Positions 26,278 through 35,848 of a DNA stretch of 64,000 bases are shown here, in pieces (position 1 is the first letter of the stretch; every line of letters begins with the position of its first letter). The notes below the pieces were generated by a model. That model did not search any database, was not told where the DNA came from, and was given only the letters and a program-made list of their open reading frames with translations. The position numbers and the translations under genes are program-made. This stretch comes from Gammaproteobacteria bacterium (lineage in GTDB: Bacteria > Pseudomonadota > Gammaproteobacteria > Pseudomonadales > UBA5518): NCBI GenBank assembly GCA_016705365.1, contig JADIYI010000008.1, forward strand, positions 2,232,001 through 2,296,000. The letters are read 5' to 3'.

Positions 26278-27780
26278 TTACTTCGCCACGACAACAGCCG
26301 GTGGCTTCCAGGTGCCCTTGCCAACCGGAAGGATCGACACCGCCTCGGTGGCCGGCTTCGGCCAGTACAGGCGCATGACCATGTAGGCCGTTTCGTTCGG
26401 CGCCGGCAGCCAGTTCGGTTCCTTGTCCTTGCCCGGCGAATCCTTCTGGACGTAGATGGTCACCGATCCGTCCGCATTCTTCTTCATGTCGGACACCATC
26501 GCCGTATTGACCAGGTAGCGGTTGATCGGGTTCTCGACCATCAATTGGGACTTGCCGTAGTACATCGTCACCGACCAGAACGCGTTCACCGGTGGCATCT
26601 GGCCAGCGGCGAAGGTGAGCGTGTAATTGTGCTTGCTGGTATCGATGGTTTTACCGTTGACATCCAGACGGCCCAGTGGATAAACGGCCTCGGCGGCATC
26701 GTTGCCGTAGATACCCGCCTTGGCGGTGGCGGCACGCATGACCCAGTCGCCGTGGTAGTGGTCTCGATCACCCGGCAACGAGCCGAGCTGCCAGCCATTG
26801 GCGTCGGTCATGCCGGAGGCCAGATAGGTGTCGACCTTCTCGTCACCGGCTTTCATCGCCTCGACCATCGCTTGCTGGAGCTCGGGAGACAGGCTCTTGA
26901 AGTCGAATTTCTTGCCGGGAGCGATACCGATCGTGGCCAACTTTGTGCGGATGCCCTTGTCCTCATCCGCTTCGGGAATGTATTCAAGCGCAGCGCCGAG
27001 ATAGGTCCAGAAATTCGCCTTGATTCCAGCCGTGGTGGCCGGCAGGAAATCGGGATCCGCCGCAGCAGCAGGTGCCGCTTGGCCCAAAAATGCCGACAGT
27101 GGTTCAGCCTTGTACTGGGCCTGGATCTTCTCCACGTTGGGCATGTCCGCGGGATCGATCAACTGGGTACGGAATGCCGCGAGGCTGAACGGGGTGAGTG
27201 AGTGGAAGACCTTGTCGATACCCGCTGGCCTTTCACCCGTCCAGCCGGGCCCGACGATCATGTAACTGCCGGCTTTGTTACCGGTGGCACGACTGCCAAT
27301 GTAGCCGTAGTTGTAGGTGTGGCCGTCGGCCAGCATCACCGAGTAGTAACGATCCTTGGGCACTGCCGGCACCGAGATCACCATGGGCTCGGCACGCAGA
27401 TCCAGCCACAGGAAGGAATAGGGTGTATCACTGTTGGCGGTAACAACTGCGGTGTCCTTGTAGGTGAACACCCGCGCTAGGTTTTTGATCTGGTTGAACG
27501 GCGCCTTGAACTGGCTTGAGCTCGGGTCGACTGCGTATTCGTTCATGATCGCGTAGTTCATGACCAGCGGCAGGCCGTAGATGAAGCCTTCCTCGGCGAT
27601 GGCCTTCAACTCGTCGATGCTCAGTATGGATGCTGGCGCCGTGGCTTTTGTCGCTGTCGTGTCGGCCGGCACCGTCGTCGTGGGAGCCGCGTCGGCCGGC
27701 TTGTTGCCGGCGGACAAGAGGGCGACTGCCAGAAGACTGGCTGCGGCCAACCTGAGGGGGATGTGGGGAAGCTTGCTCAT
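26278..27780 (-). CDS. Exported DUF1254/DUF1214 protein (copy 4)
   Basis: 500 residues. It has a signal peptide (MSKLPHIPLRLAAASLLAVA, cut near the first Ala-rich stretch), then DUF1254 (about 55-190; YGLPLVMNYAIMNEY, TANSDTPYSFLWLDLRAEP) and DUF1214 (about 365-490; NAFWSVTMYYGKSQL, NADGSVTIYVQKDSPGKDKE, NWLPAP). These domains are tied to envelope proteins of unknown function. It is the most divergent of the four copies and ends with a proline-rich tail. AGAGGA precedes the ATG. It is probably the last gene of the block. Confidence 0.93.
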   Translation of the reverse strand: MSKLPHIPLRLAAASLLAVALLSAGNKPADAAPTTTVPADTTATKATAPASILSIDELKAIAEEGFIYGLPLVMNYAIMNEYAVDPSSSQFKAPFNQIKNLARVFTYKDTAVVTANSDTPYSFLWLDLRAEPMVISVPAVPKDRYYSVMLADGHTYNYGYIGSRATGNKAGSYMIVGPGWTGERPAGIDKVFHSLTPFSLAAFRTQLIDPADMPNVEKIQAQYKAEPLSAFLGQAAPAAAADPDFLPATTAGIKANFWTYLGAALEYIPEADEDKGIRTKLATIGIAPGKKFDFKSLSPELQQAMVEAMKAGDEKVDTYLASGMTDANGWQLGSLPGDRDHYHGDWVMRAATAKAGIYGNDAAEAVYPLGRLDVNGKTIDTSKHNYTLTFAAGQMPPVNAFWSVTMYYGKSQLMVENPINRYLVNTAMVSDMKKNADGSVTIYVQKDSPGKDKEPNWLPAPNETAYMVMRLYWPKPATEAVSILPVGKGTWKPPAVVVAK

Positions 27781-27841
27781 GATGATTCCTCTTGATTCAT
27801 GTTTTGGTTGACGCTGGCCCGAATAGATCCTAATCCGGGAC

Positions 27842-27859
27842 AGCCACTGAATAGTGGCT
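27842..27859. other. Hairpin between two DUF1254 genes
   Basis: AGCCACT and AGTGGCT form a perfect 7-bp stem with a GAAT loop in the 136-base gap separating copies 3 and 4. No T-run follows on either strand. It could be an mRNA stabiliser or weak terminator. Confidence 0.35.
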
Positions 27860-27916
27860 TGGCCCCCCACCCAAAGGTACGCGAGGCGCACATTCGAGCG
27901 GGGCACGACGTAAGGA

Positions 27917-29437
27917 TCATTTGACCAGCGCGATCTCGCCTGGCCGCCAGGTCTTGTTGATCCATGGCTCCAGCGGTCCGTACATGCGCAGGATCACGAA
28001 CCAGCTCTTGCCCGGCACCGTCGCCAGCCAGTTGCCCTCCTCACCTGCTGGTGCCTTCGGCCCGAAATAGAGGTCGTAGGAGCCGTCGGCATTTTTCTTG
28101 ATGCCATCGGACTGGCTGCCGACTGTCGGGAACTTCTGACTGGTCTGCAGTTGCGAGCGGGTCTGGGTGTCGTAGATGGTGACGGCCCAGAAGTCATTGA
28201 CCGGCACATTCGGTGGCAAGTGCAACTTGTAGGTCTTGGCGCCGTCGAATGGCTGCTTGCCGGCATCCACGACCGCCAGAGCGTAGTCGGAACCCGCGCC
28301 CGCATGGGTGGTGGCCATGGCCGGGGTTACGCCGCCGGCATTGAAGTAGTACAGCACGCGGGCATCCAGGTCCATGGTGCCGTCGGCCTCGAAGCTGGTG
28401 TTCTTGTTGGCAAACGCCGTGGACCAGATGCTGTTCGAGTCGTCCGGATAGATATTCACGCCGGCGATGCGCGGATGGTAGGTGATGACCCGCGCGGTGG
28501 CGGCGCCGAGCGTGGCGGCCTCGGTCAGCAGTTTCTTCAGCCGCGCGTCGGGCGTGAACGGCTGGCCCTTGACGATGCCGATGGCGGCCATTTCACCGCG
28601 TACCTCGGGGCTGATGGCGTCGATCGGTTCCTGCTGGACGACCTCGTTGAGGTCTTCGAAATAGCTGAAGTCGCTGGGGAAGATGGTGTTGAACGCCTTG
28701 CCCGAGACGTTGACGTACTCTGTCGGCGCCGGATGTGCGGCGTCCTTCAGCGGGTAGACCTTGAGGCCGGTGGTGATGTTCTTGACCGCCGGTGCCAGCC
28801 CATTCTTGATCGAACCACGCAGGAACAGGAAGTTCCGGTTCGTTGCCGGCGTGAGCGGGAAGTATCCGTCGGGCACGGCGCCGGAATAGCCCGGCGGCAG
28901 CACCAGGTACTTGCCGCCCTGGCCCTTGTCAGGGCCGGTCACGCCCATGTTGCCGGCGAAGCGCTGCCAGGCGTCGTTGAGGAAGCCGAGCATGCCGGGA
29001 GGAATTTCGATCACCGTCGGGCCGTCTTTGGCCAGGTCCGTGTAGGTATAGGCGTAGAGCGTCGAGGTGTTGGCGGTGACCACCAGGGTCTGCGAATCCA
29101 TCAGCCCTTCGAATACAGCGATCTTGTTGGCCCCCTGGGCGCCGGCACCGTCCAGGCCCTTGCGCACGCTGTACATGGACACGGCGCCGACATTGTCCAG
29201 AAATACCTCGGTCCCGCGCATCCGGTCGAGATTGTCGTAGACCTTCTCGACGGTCGCCGCGTTGGCCGGCACGCCGTCGAAGAACTCGAGCTTGCCGATC
29301 GATGTCGCGACCTTGTCGGGGATGGAAATCGACTTCAGGGTGTCGGGCGAAACCTGGGCCTGCGCGACCTGGATGCCGGGCAGGGCCAGCACGATTGCCA
29401 CGGCAAGTGCCTTGAGTGGACTGGAATTCTGCTTCAC
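27917..29437 (-). CDS. Exported DUF1254/DUF1214 protein (copy 3)
   Basis: 506 residues with a typical signal peptide (KALAVAIVLALPGIQVAQA) and mature start near QVSPDTLKSIS. DUF1254 covers about 70-190 (TSTLYAYTYTDL, IEIPPGMLGFLNDAW) and DUF1214 about 370-500 (VNDFWAVTIYDTQTRS, KKNADGSYDLYFGPKAPAG). It is strikingly similar to copy 1 along its whole length (both end IALVK/IELVK and share LHLPPNVPVN.FWAVTIYDTQTRS), so one arose by duplication of the other. Periplasmic location is likely. Confidence 0.93.
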   Translation of the reverse strand: MKQNSSPLKALAVAIVLALPGIQVAQAQVSPDTLKSISIPDKVATSIGKLEFFDGVPANAATVEKVYDNLDRMRGTEVFLDNVGAVSMYSVRKGLDGAGAQGANKIAVFEGLMDSQTLVVTANTSTLYAYTYTDLAKDGPTVIEIPPGMLGFLNDAWQRFAGNMGVTGPDKGQGGKYLVLPPGYSGAVPDGYFPLTPATNRNFLFLRGSIKNGLAPAVKNITTGLKVYPLKDAAHPAPTEYVNVSGKAFNTIFPSDFSYFEDLNEVVQQEPIDAISPEVRGEMAAIGIVKGQPFTPDARLKKLLTEAATLGAATARVITYHPRIAGVNIYPDDSNSIWSTAFANKNTSFEADGTMDLDARVLYYFNAGGVTPAMATTHAGAGSDYALAVVDAGKQPFDGAKTYKLHLPPNVPVNDFWAVTIYDTQTRSQLQTSQKFPTVGSQSDGIKKNADGSYDLYFGPKAPAGEEGNWLATVPGKSWFVILRMYGPLEPWINKTWRPGEIALVK

Positions 29438-29484
29438 GATTTTCTCCTCAGGTGCTCAAGAGTTGGATTAGCTCGCTTGCAAGC

Positions 29485-30504
29485 TTAGGGGTCTCGTTTT
29501 GTCGGCGGCCCGGGAAACGTCCACTTGCCATCGATGATCTGCTGGCTCGGCTCATACATGCGCACACTGTAGTTCCAGCCCGCCATGATCGGCAGGCAGT
29601 TCTCGGTGCTGGCCGTGCAGCCGCCAAAGCGCACCGTGTAGGAGCCATCGCTGTTCGGCTTTGCGATCAGATTGTTCAGACTGTAAGCATGCAGGTCGTT
29701 CTTCTGGAAATAGCCTTGCTCGTTGTAGAGGCTGATCGACCAGAATCCCTTGACCGGAACATCCTTGACCGTCAGCTCGTAATTGCCGACTGGCAGCTTG
29801 GGTTCAATGTTGTCGTACTGAGCGTCCTTGTCTGGCAGGCCGCCCCAGGCAGAAGCACTACCAATCATGAAATGGACTGGGTCGACCTCGTCCCTGGAGC
29901 CGAACGTGCGGGTATATCGTTTCAGGCCCTTCGCCAGTTCGAGAACCGCCCCGAGCGTCGCCTTGTAGCTGGCCTCGTCGTAATCGGGCAGGACATAAGC
30001 TTGCGCGGAACCGGCTTCGATCTTGATCTGGTCCTGGAGCTTGTGCGCTTCTGCCAGATCCGCCTTGTCTTCGGGGTTGGCGAGTGTGCGAACGGCCGCG
30101 AAGACGAACGGCGTATCGAACTGTTCCATTGTCAGCTTGTGCGCGCCAGCGCCGTAGAAAACCTTGTTGACGTAGCCGTCATTGTTGACGAGCATCAATG
30201 ACATATAGCGCTTGCCGGCATCCGGAAGGGTGATCGTCGCGCCGTTGGAAATGTCGACGACAGCCATGCTGTAAAGCGTGTCGCGATTCATGCGGATGAC
30301 GTTCTGCTTGTCGACCGGTGTCGGTGCGCGGTTGTGAACAAACTTGTTGATGCCGCCGGTCATTTTCAGAGTACCCGCGAACTCATGATCGGTTTGTGCC
30401 TTGTTGAAATTGTCGACATTGACGACGATGGCGTCCTCGGCCAGAGCAGCAAGCGGAAGCATGCACATTGATGCCAGTGCGGTACGCAAGAACAGATTCT
30501 TCAT
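29485..30504 (-). CDS. Exported short DUF1254/DUF1214 protein (copy 2)
   Basis: 339 residues, shorter than its neighbours. A signal peptide (about 1-22, ending AALAEDA) is followed by a DUF1254 core (about 40-140; NRDTLYSMAVVDISNGATI) and a DUF1214 end (about 225-335; VKGFWSISLYNEQGYF, NSDGSYTVRFGGC). It carries a C..C pair in GGCTASTENC that the longer copies lack. It lies in line with copies 1 and 3, with gaps of 42 and 47 bases, so it is probably co-transcribed. Confidence 0.93.
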   Translation of the reverse strand: MKNLFLRTALASMCMLPLAALAEDAIVVNVDNFNKAQTDHEFAGTLKMTGGINKFVHNRAPTPVDKQNVIRMNRDTLYSMAVVDISNGATITLPDAGKRYMSLMLVNNDGYVNKVFYGAGAHKLTMEQFDTPFVFAAVRTLANPEDKADLAEAHKLQDQIKIEAGSAQAYVLPDYDEASYKATLGAVLELAKGLKRYTRTFGSRDEVDPVHFMIGSASAWGGLPDKDAQYDNIEPKLPVGNYELTVKDVPVKGFWSISLYNEQGYFQKNDLHAYSLNNLIAKPNSDGSYTVRFGGCTASTENCLPIMAGWNYSVRMYEPSQQIIDGKWTFPGPPTKRDP

Positions 30505-30546
30505 TTCGAATTCACCCCCAAAGACTGGTGTTGATGCAAATGGCGA

Positions 30547-32058
30547 CTACTTGACCAGTTCGATCTCGCTCGGCCGCCAGGTCTTGTCAATCCACGGTTG
30601 CAACGGGCCGTACATGCGCAAGATGGCGAACCAGCTCTTGCCGGGATTGGTCTGTAGCCAGTTGCCCTCTTTGCCGGCCGGTGGTTTCGGCGCGAAATAG
30701 ATGTCGTGGGAACCGTCGGCGTTCTTTTCAAAGCCCTTGCTTTGGCTGCCCAGGGTCGGAAACGGTTGTCCCGTCTGCAACAATGAACGCGTCTGGGTGT
30801 CGTAGATCGTGACTGCCCAGAAATTGTTCACCGGCACATTCGGTGGCAGGTGCAGCTTGTAGGTTTTCGAGCCGTCGAACGCCTTCTTGTCGGAGTCCAG
30901 ATAGGCAATGCCGTAATCGGATCCGGCGCCCGCTCGCGTCATCGCCATGGCCGGAGTGACGCCGGTCGCGTTGTAGTAGAACAGCACCCTCGCGTCCAGA
31001 TTCATCGCGCCATCGTCAGTGAACGAAGGGTTCTTGTTGGCATAACCCATGGTCCAGGCGCTGTGGGTGTCGGGATAGATTTCCACGCCATCGATGCGCG
31101 GTTGGTAGGTAATGGCTCGCGCGGTAGCGGCGCCGATGGTTGCGGCCTCAATAAGCAGTTTCTGCATGCGTGTATCAGGCTTGAACGGTTTGCCCTTGAC
31201 GATGCCGATGGCGGCCAGGTTGCCACGCAACTCCGGCCCGATCGCATCGATCGGCTCTTCCTGAACTATCTGATCAAGGCCCTCGTAGAAGCTCAAGTCC
31301 CTGGTCACAATCGTGTTGTAGCTTTTGCCGGACATATTGACAAACTCGGTCGCCGGAGGATTGGCAGCCGTGGACAATGAATAGATCTTGAGCCCGTTCT
31401 TGATGTTCTTGACGGCTGGTTCCAGACCCTTGGCGATCGATCCGCGCAGAAACATCAGGTTGTGATACGTCGGCATCTTGACGACGAAATAACCATCGGG
31501 GACGGCACCGGCGTAACCCGGAGGCAGCAGCAGGTACTTGCCACCCTTGCCTTGGTCCGGGCCGGGCAGGCCCATGTTTTCGATGTAGCGGAACCAGGCG
31601 TCATCAAGGAAACCGAGCATGCCCGGCGGCAGTTCGACCACCAGCGGACCGTCGACCTTCAGGTCGAGATAGGTCAGCGCATACAGGGTCGAGGTATTGC
31701 CGGTCAGATAGAGCGATTCCGGCTTGAGCAGTTGCTCGGTGATAGTGACGGTGTTCGAAGTCCCACCGATGCCTGCATTACCCATGCGCATGGCATACAG
31801 CGATGCCGCGCCCTGGTTGTCGAGATACGCCTGGACACCGCGCATGCGGTCGAGATTGTCGTAAATCTTGTCTATGGTGGCGTCAGTGGGCACACCATCG
31901 AAGAATTCCAGCCTGCCGATCGATGTCTCGACCTTGTCCGGCATCGAGATCGCCTTCAGGGTTGCGGGTGACACCTGTGCCTGCGCCGGCTGCATGGCGG
32001 CCAATGTCGATACAGCGATGGCGACGGCAGCAGTCAGTAGGCTGGATATCTGTTTCAT
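30547..32058 (-). CDS. Exported DUF1254/DUF1214 protein (copy 1)
   Basis: 503 residues. The start at 32058 has AAGGAG 7 bases upstream and gives a normal signal peptide (MKQISSLLTAAVAIAVSTLA, cut after AQA). Domains match copy 3 almost motif for motif (ELPPGMLGFLDDAW, LHLPPNVPVNNFWAVTIYD, NADGSHDIYFAPKPPAGKEG). It is the promoter-proximal gene of the block and diverges from an AraC regulator 252 bases away, which probably controls it. Family function is unknown. Confidence 0.93.
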   Translation of the reverse strand: MKQISSLLTAAVAIAVSTLAAMQPAQAQVSPATLKAISMPDKVETSIGRLEFFDGVPTDATIDKIYDNLDRMRGVQAYLDNQGAASLYAMRMGNAGIGGTSNTVTITEQLLKPESLYLTGNTSTLYALTYLDLKVDGPLVVELPPGMLGFLDDAWFRYIENMGLPGPDQGKGGKYLLLPPGYAGAVPDGYFVVKMPTYHNLMFLRGSIAKGLEPAVKNIKNGLKIYSLSTAANPPATEFVNMSGKSYNTIVTRDLSFYEGLDQIVQEEPIDAIGPELRGNLAAIGIVKGKPFKPDTRMQKLLIEAATIGAATARAITYQPRIDGVEIYPDTHSAWTMGYANKNPSFTDDGAMNLDARVLFYYNATGVTPAMAMTRAGAGSDYGIAYLDSDKKAFDGSKTYKLHLPPNVPVNNFWAVTIYDTQTRSLLQTGQPFPTLGSQSKGFEKNADGSHDIYFAPKPPAGKEGNWLQTNPGKSWFAILRMYGPLQPWIDKTWRPSEIELVK

Positions 32059-32310
32059 GACTTGCTCCTTGGCTCGGTGGTCCACATAGGGGATTGAAAG
32101 TGTCATTGCGCACGGGCAGTCCAAGCCGGTCGGTTCCATCCACTGCGACCGATAACCGGCATTGCGCGATTTGACAAAGCAGCCGCGCAGCCATCCCCTT
32201 CGTTCATGTATACACGCAAGACAATTGCGTTCACTTGTTTTTTTGTGACACATTGAGGTAGGCGGGCTTGCCTGATGGGACTCCTCTCCGTGCAGCAACA
32301 GGTACTTGAG

Positions 32311-33384
32311 ATGTCAGTAAGGGTTCGGAGCGAACCAGGGCCCACTACCGTTCGCGCGACCGGTGTGGTGCCGGGTGGCTATGACCGAGTCGCCTCGACG
32401 ATGGCGTTGCGCCCGTTGCTGGAGCAATTTGAAGTGGACCTGGACAGCTTGCTGGCTGAATCCGGATTGCCGATCAGCCTGTTCGATCATCCGGACAACC
32501 TGATTCCGTTCAGGGAAGGCACCCGGCTGCTTGGCTTCTGCGCCGATCGCACCAGATGCGCGCACATTGGCCTGCTGATCGGCGAAGCAACGCCGTTTGA
32601 GGCGCTGGGCATCGTGGCCGAACTGGCCAAAGCCGCCGCGGACGTGCGTGCCGCGCTTCAACTGATGAGCCGTTTCATGACCCTGACCGATGGTGGCGGC
32701 CTGCTGACGTTGTCGGAAACTGCGCAATTCGCGAGTTTCAGCTATAGCGTCTACGAGCCAGGCGTCGAGCGTGCCGAGATTCTCGGCGACAATATCCTGG
32801 CTGCATCGTGCAATGTCCTTCGGGCACTTTGTGGCCGCAAGTGGCGGCCGCATGAAATCTGGCTTTCGCGCAGCCGTCCGACCGACATCCAGCCGTACAT
32901 CAAGATCCTCAAGGCGCCCTTGCGCTTCGATGTCGAACAATCCGCGGTGGTGTTCGAACGCGTGTGGCTCGAAGCCCCTATGGCCACCGCCGACCCCGCC
33001 CGATTGCGCGTCCTTGAAGCGAAAGCCCGCGCAATGGAGGCCAGCGAAACCGGCGATCTGGTCGCACAGGTGCGCCGTGTCGTGCGCCGGCAGCTATTGG
33101 CGGGCAGCTGTTCGATGCAATCCGTTGCCGCCGAGCTGGGCATGCACCGCCGCACCCTGGACCGCCGCCTGCGCCCCTACGGCGTCGCGTTCAAGGTCCT
33201 GGGCGATGAAATCCGCTTTGAAGTGTCGCGCCAACTTCTGCTCGATACCGGGATGCCGGTCATTGCGATCGCACAAAGCCTCCACTACGCCGATCCCAGT
33301 GCGTTCACACACGCATTCCGCCGCTGGTCCGGGATCACCCCCACGCAATGGCGCGAGGCCGCAAGACGGTATTCGGATGCGTGA
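32311..33384 (+). CDS. AraC-family regulator with arabinose-binding-like domain
   Basis: About 357 residues: an N-terminal ligand domain of the type seen in OruR/ArgR-like AraC proteins (about 30-215; HIGLLIGEATPFEALGIV) and a C-terminal double helix-turn-helix (about 260-350; MQSVAAELGMHRRTLDRRL and ADPSAFTHAFRRWSGITPTQ). ATG 32311 has a moderate AGG site; ATG 32275 adds 12 residues. It diverges from the DUF1254 block and is the obvious candidate for its regulator. The effector is unknown. Confidence 0.9.
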   Translation: MSVRVRSEPGPTTVRATGVVPGGYDRVASTMALRPLLEQFEVDLDSLLAESGLPISLFDHPDNLIPFREGTRLLGFCADRTRCAHIGLLIGEATPFEALGIVAELAKAAADVRAALQLMSRFMTLTDGGGLLTLSETAQFASFSYSVYEPGVERAEILGDNILAASCNVLRALCGRKWRPHEIWLSRSRPTDIQPYIKILKAPLRFDVEQSAVVFERVWLEAPMATADPARLRVLEAKARAMEASETGDLVAQVRRVVRRQLLAGSCSMQSVAAELGMHRRTLDRRLRPYGVAFKVLGDEIRFEVSRQLLLDTGMPVIAIAQSLHYADPSAFTHAFRRWSGITPTQWREAARRYSDA

Positions 33385-33405
33385 TCGGTGTGATTCGACC
33401 TCCGC

Positions 33406-33605
33406 GGCCAGCGGAGTCATGCAAGACGTGTGCGACCACCAACACCGCGGGTCGCCGGTTGGCTTCCTTGTTCTTGCCCGGTAAATCCTTCTGAATGTAG
33501 TGCGTCAGTGAGCCATCCGCGTCCTGCTCCATGTCCGCCAGCATCGGCGAAATGACTCGGGTAGCGCAGCTTCGCATGAACTATTTTTCCCGTTGTCGCG
33601 CGCAC
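33406..33605 (-). pseudogene. Decayed DUF1214 fragment (fifth copy)
   Basis: Two adjacent minus-strand frames together preserve part of a DUF1214 domain: one reads TGKIVHAKLRY, the other continues LADMEQDADGSLTHYIQKDL then PGKNKEAN. The second stretch lines up with VSDMKKNADGSVTIYVQKDS then PGKDKEPN of copy 4. A frameshift separates the pieces and both ends are missing. It lies on the far side of the AraC gene, so the array once extended further. The rest of 33385-33739 is promoter DNA for paaZ. Confidence 0.7.
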
Positions 33606-33662
33606 GAAGAACTCGCTGTGTCCGCGTGAATATCCAGGGCTTGAGAAATGTAATACAGGAAA

Positions 33663-33690
33663 TTGACTTGAAGTAACGTCGATGTATCAT
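33663..33690 (+). promoter_or_regulatory. paaZ: Sigma70-type promoter of the paaZ operon
   Basis: TTGACT (33663-33668) and TATCAT (33685-33690) are separated by 16 bases, close to consensus, and lie about 50 bases before the paaZ start. An element ACTTGAAGTAAC (33666-33677) sits in the spacer and resembles one upstream of paaK; it is a possible PaaX operator. Confidence 0.6.
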
Positions 33691-33739
33691 GCTCTGCGCG
33701 CCTTGCCACAGATAATAATTCACCATCGGGGAGAAAAAG

Positions 33740-35794
33740 TTGGGAACGGCAACTATTCAGAGCTATGTGTGCGGCCAATGGGTCACGGGCAGTGATCGCG
33801 GCGTGGCGTTGCACAATGCTGTGACCGGCGAACCGATCGGCCATGCCGGCAGCAGTGGAATCGATTTCACCCGTGTTTTGAAGTTCGGGCGCGAGCATGG
33901 CGCTCCGGCGTTGCGCAAGCTCAGGTTTCACGAGCGCGCGGCGCTGCTGAAGCGTCTCGCCCAGCACCTGATGGCGATGAAGGAGAAGTTCTATGCCGTG
34001 TCGGCCTGGACCGGTGCGACCCGCGCCGACGGCTGGGTGGACATAGAAGGCGGCATCGGTACCGTCTTCAGTTACGCGAGCATCGCGCGCCGCGAATTCG
34101 CCAACGAGACATTCCTGGTGGAAGGCGCCGCCGAGCGGCTGTCGGCGAAGGGCAGTTTCATCGGCCGCCACATACTGGTTCCGCGCGAGGGTGTGTCGGT
34201 ACATATCAACGCGTTCAATTTTCCCTGCTGGGGCATGCTGGAGAAGATCGCTCCGAGCCTGCTGGCCGGCGTGCCGGTGATCGTGAAGCCGGCAACCGTT
34301 TCCTGTTACCTCGCCGAGGCGATGGTGCGCGAGATCGTTGCGGCGGAAATTCTTCCGCCGGGCGCCCTGCAACTGATCTGCGGAGGCGTGGGCGATTTGC
34401 TCGAGCACCTGGACGAGCAGGATTGCGTGACCTTTACCGGTTCGGCATCGACCGGACGCAAGTTGAAGACCCATCCCAATATCGTTGCCAACAGCATCCC
34501 GTTCAACATGGAAGCCGATTCGCTGAACTGCAGCATCCTCGGGGCCGATGTAACGCCCGATCAGCCCGAGTTCGAGCTGTTCGTGAAAGAAGTCGTCAAG
34601 GAGATGACGACCAAGGCGGGACAGAAATGCACCGCGATCCGCCGCGTGATCGTGCCCGAGAATCTGCTTGGAGCGGTGCAGGCGGCACTCGTAAAGCGAC
34701 TCGAAAGTGTGCGTGTGGGCGATCCGGGCGTGGAAGGGGTGCGGATGGGGCCCCTGGTCGGGACTGCGCAGCGCAGCGATGTGTGGGAGACAGTGGAGCG
34801 CCTGCGGGCGGGCGCGGAAGTGGTTTATGGCGGCAGCCGCGATTTCGAGGTGCTCGGCGCAGACCCGGAAAAAGGCGCGTTTTTTCCGGCCACCCTGCTG
34901 TTGTGCGCCGCTCCGCTGACGCGCAGCGAAGCACACGAAATCGAGGCTTTTGGTCCGGTTGCAACGCTGATGCCTTACCGCGACACGGAGCAGGCGATAG
35001 CGATCGCGCGGCTTGGCAAGGGCAGCCTGGTCGGCTCGCTGTTTACCGCCGACAACCGGGAAGCCGCACGGGTTGTTCTCGGCTGCGCGGCATGGCATGG
35101 GCGCATGCTGGTGATCAACCGCGACTGCGCGAAGGAATCGACCGGGCATGGCTCGCCGCTGGCGGCACTGGTACACGGTGGTCCGGGCCGTGCGGGCGGC
35201 GGCGAGGAACTCGGTGGCTCGCGCGCGATCAAGCACTATATGCAGCGCACCGCTATCCAGGGTTCGCCGGATACGCTGACCGCGATCACCCGCGAGTTCA
35301 ATCCCGGTTCCAGCCGGATCACCGGCGATGTGCATCCTTTCCGGCGCTATTTCGAGGACCTGCAGATCGGCGAGACCCTGATCACTCACCGGCGCACCGT
35401 CACCGAGGCTGATATCGTGAATTTCGGGTGTCTGTCGGGTGATCATTTCTATGCGCATTTCGACGAGCTGGCGGCGAAGGATTCGCTGTTCGGCAAACGC
35501 GTCGCGCACGGCTATTTCGTGATCTCGGCAGCTGCCGGAATGTTCGTGTCGCCGGCGCCCGGACCGGTGCTGGCGAACTACGGGATGGAGAACCTGCGCT
35601 TCGTCGAGCCGGTGGGTATCGGTGACACGATCCAGGCGCGTCTGACCGCGAAGCAGAAAATCGCCAAGGACAAGCGCAGCGAGGACGAGAAAGCGACCGG
35701 AGTGGTGGTGTGGGAGGTGGAAGTCAGCAACCAGGACGGCAAGGCGGTGGCGGTGTATGACATCCTGACGCTGGTGGAACGGAGAGATGCATGA
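33740..35794 (+). CDS. paaZ: Bifunctional oxepin-CoA hydrolase / aldehyde dehydrogenase
   Basis: 684 residues: an N-terminal aldehyde dehydrogenase (about 1-520; catalytic Glu in NMEADSLNC and Cys in AGQKCTAIRR) and a C-terminal MaoC-like hydratase (about 535-684; CLSGDHFYAHFDE and RVAHGYFVIS with the Asp/His pair). It opens oxepin-CoA and oxidises the resulting aldehyde to 3-oxo-5,6-dehydrosuberyl-CoA. It starts with TTG, supported by GGGGAG 6 bases before it and no better start. It is the first gene of the main paa operon. Confidence 0.96.
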   Translation: MGTATIQSYVCGQWVTGSDRGVALHNAVTGEPIGHAGSSGIDFTRVLKFGREHGAPALRKLRFHERAALLKRLAQHLMAMKEKFYAVSAWTGATRADGWVDIEGGIGTVFSYASIARREFANETFLVEGAAERLSAKGSFIGRHILVPREGVSVHINAFNFPCWGMLEKIAPSLLAGVPVIVKPATVSCYLAEAMVREIVAAEILPPGALQLICGGVGDLLEHLDEQDCVTFTGSASTGRKLKTHPNIVANSIPFNMEADSLNCSILGADVTPDQPEFELFVKEVVKEMTTKAGQKCTAIRRVIVPENLLGAVQAALVKRLESVRVGDPGVEGVRMGPLVGTAQRSDVWETVERLRAGAEVVYGGSRDFEVLGADPEKGAFFPATLLLCAAPLTRSEAHEIEAFGPVATLMPYRDTEQAIAIARLGKGSLVGSLFTADNREAARVVLGCAAWHGRMLVINRDCAKESTGHGSPLAALVHGGPGRAGGGEELGGSRAIKHYMQRTAIQGSPDTLTAITREFNPGSSRITGDVHPFRRYFEDLQIGETLITHRRTVTEADIVNFGCLSGDHFYAHFDELAAKDSLFGKRVAHGYFVISAAAGMFVSPAPGPVLANYGMENLRFVEPVGIGDTIQARLTAKQKIAKDKRSEDEKATGVVVWEVEVSNQDGKAVAVYDILTLVERRDA

Positions 35795-35848
35795 GCCGGC
35801 TGCGCGCCGCGTGGTCGGGTTCGTTGTCATTGCAGCGGAAGCCAATCG

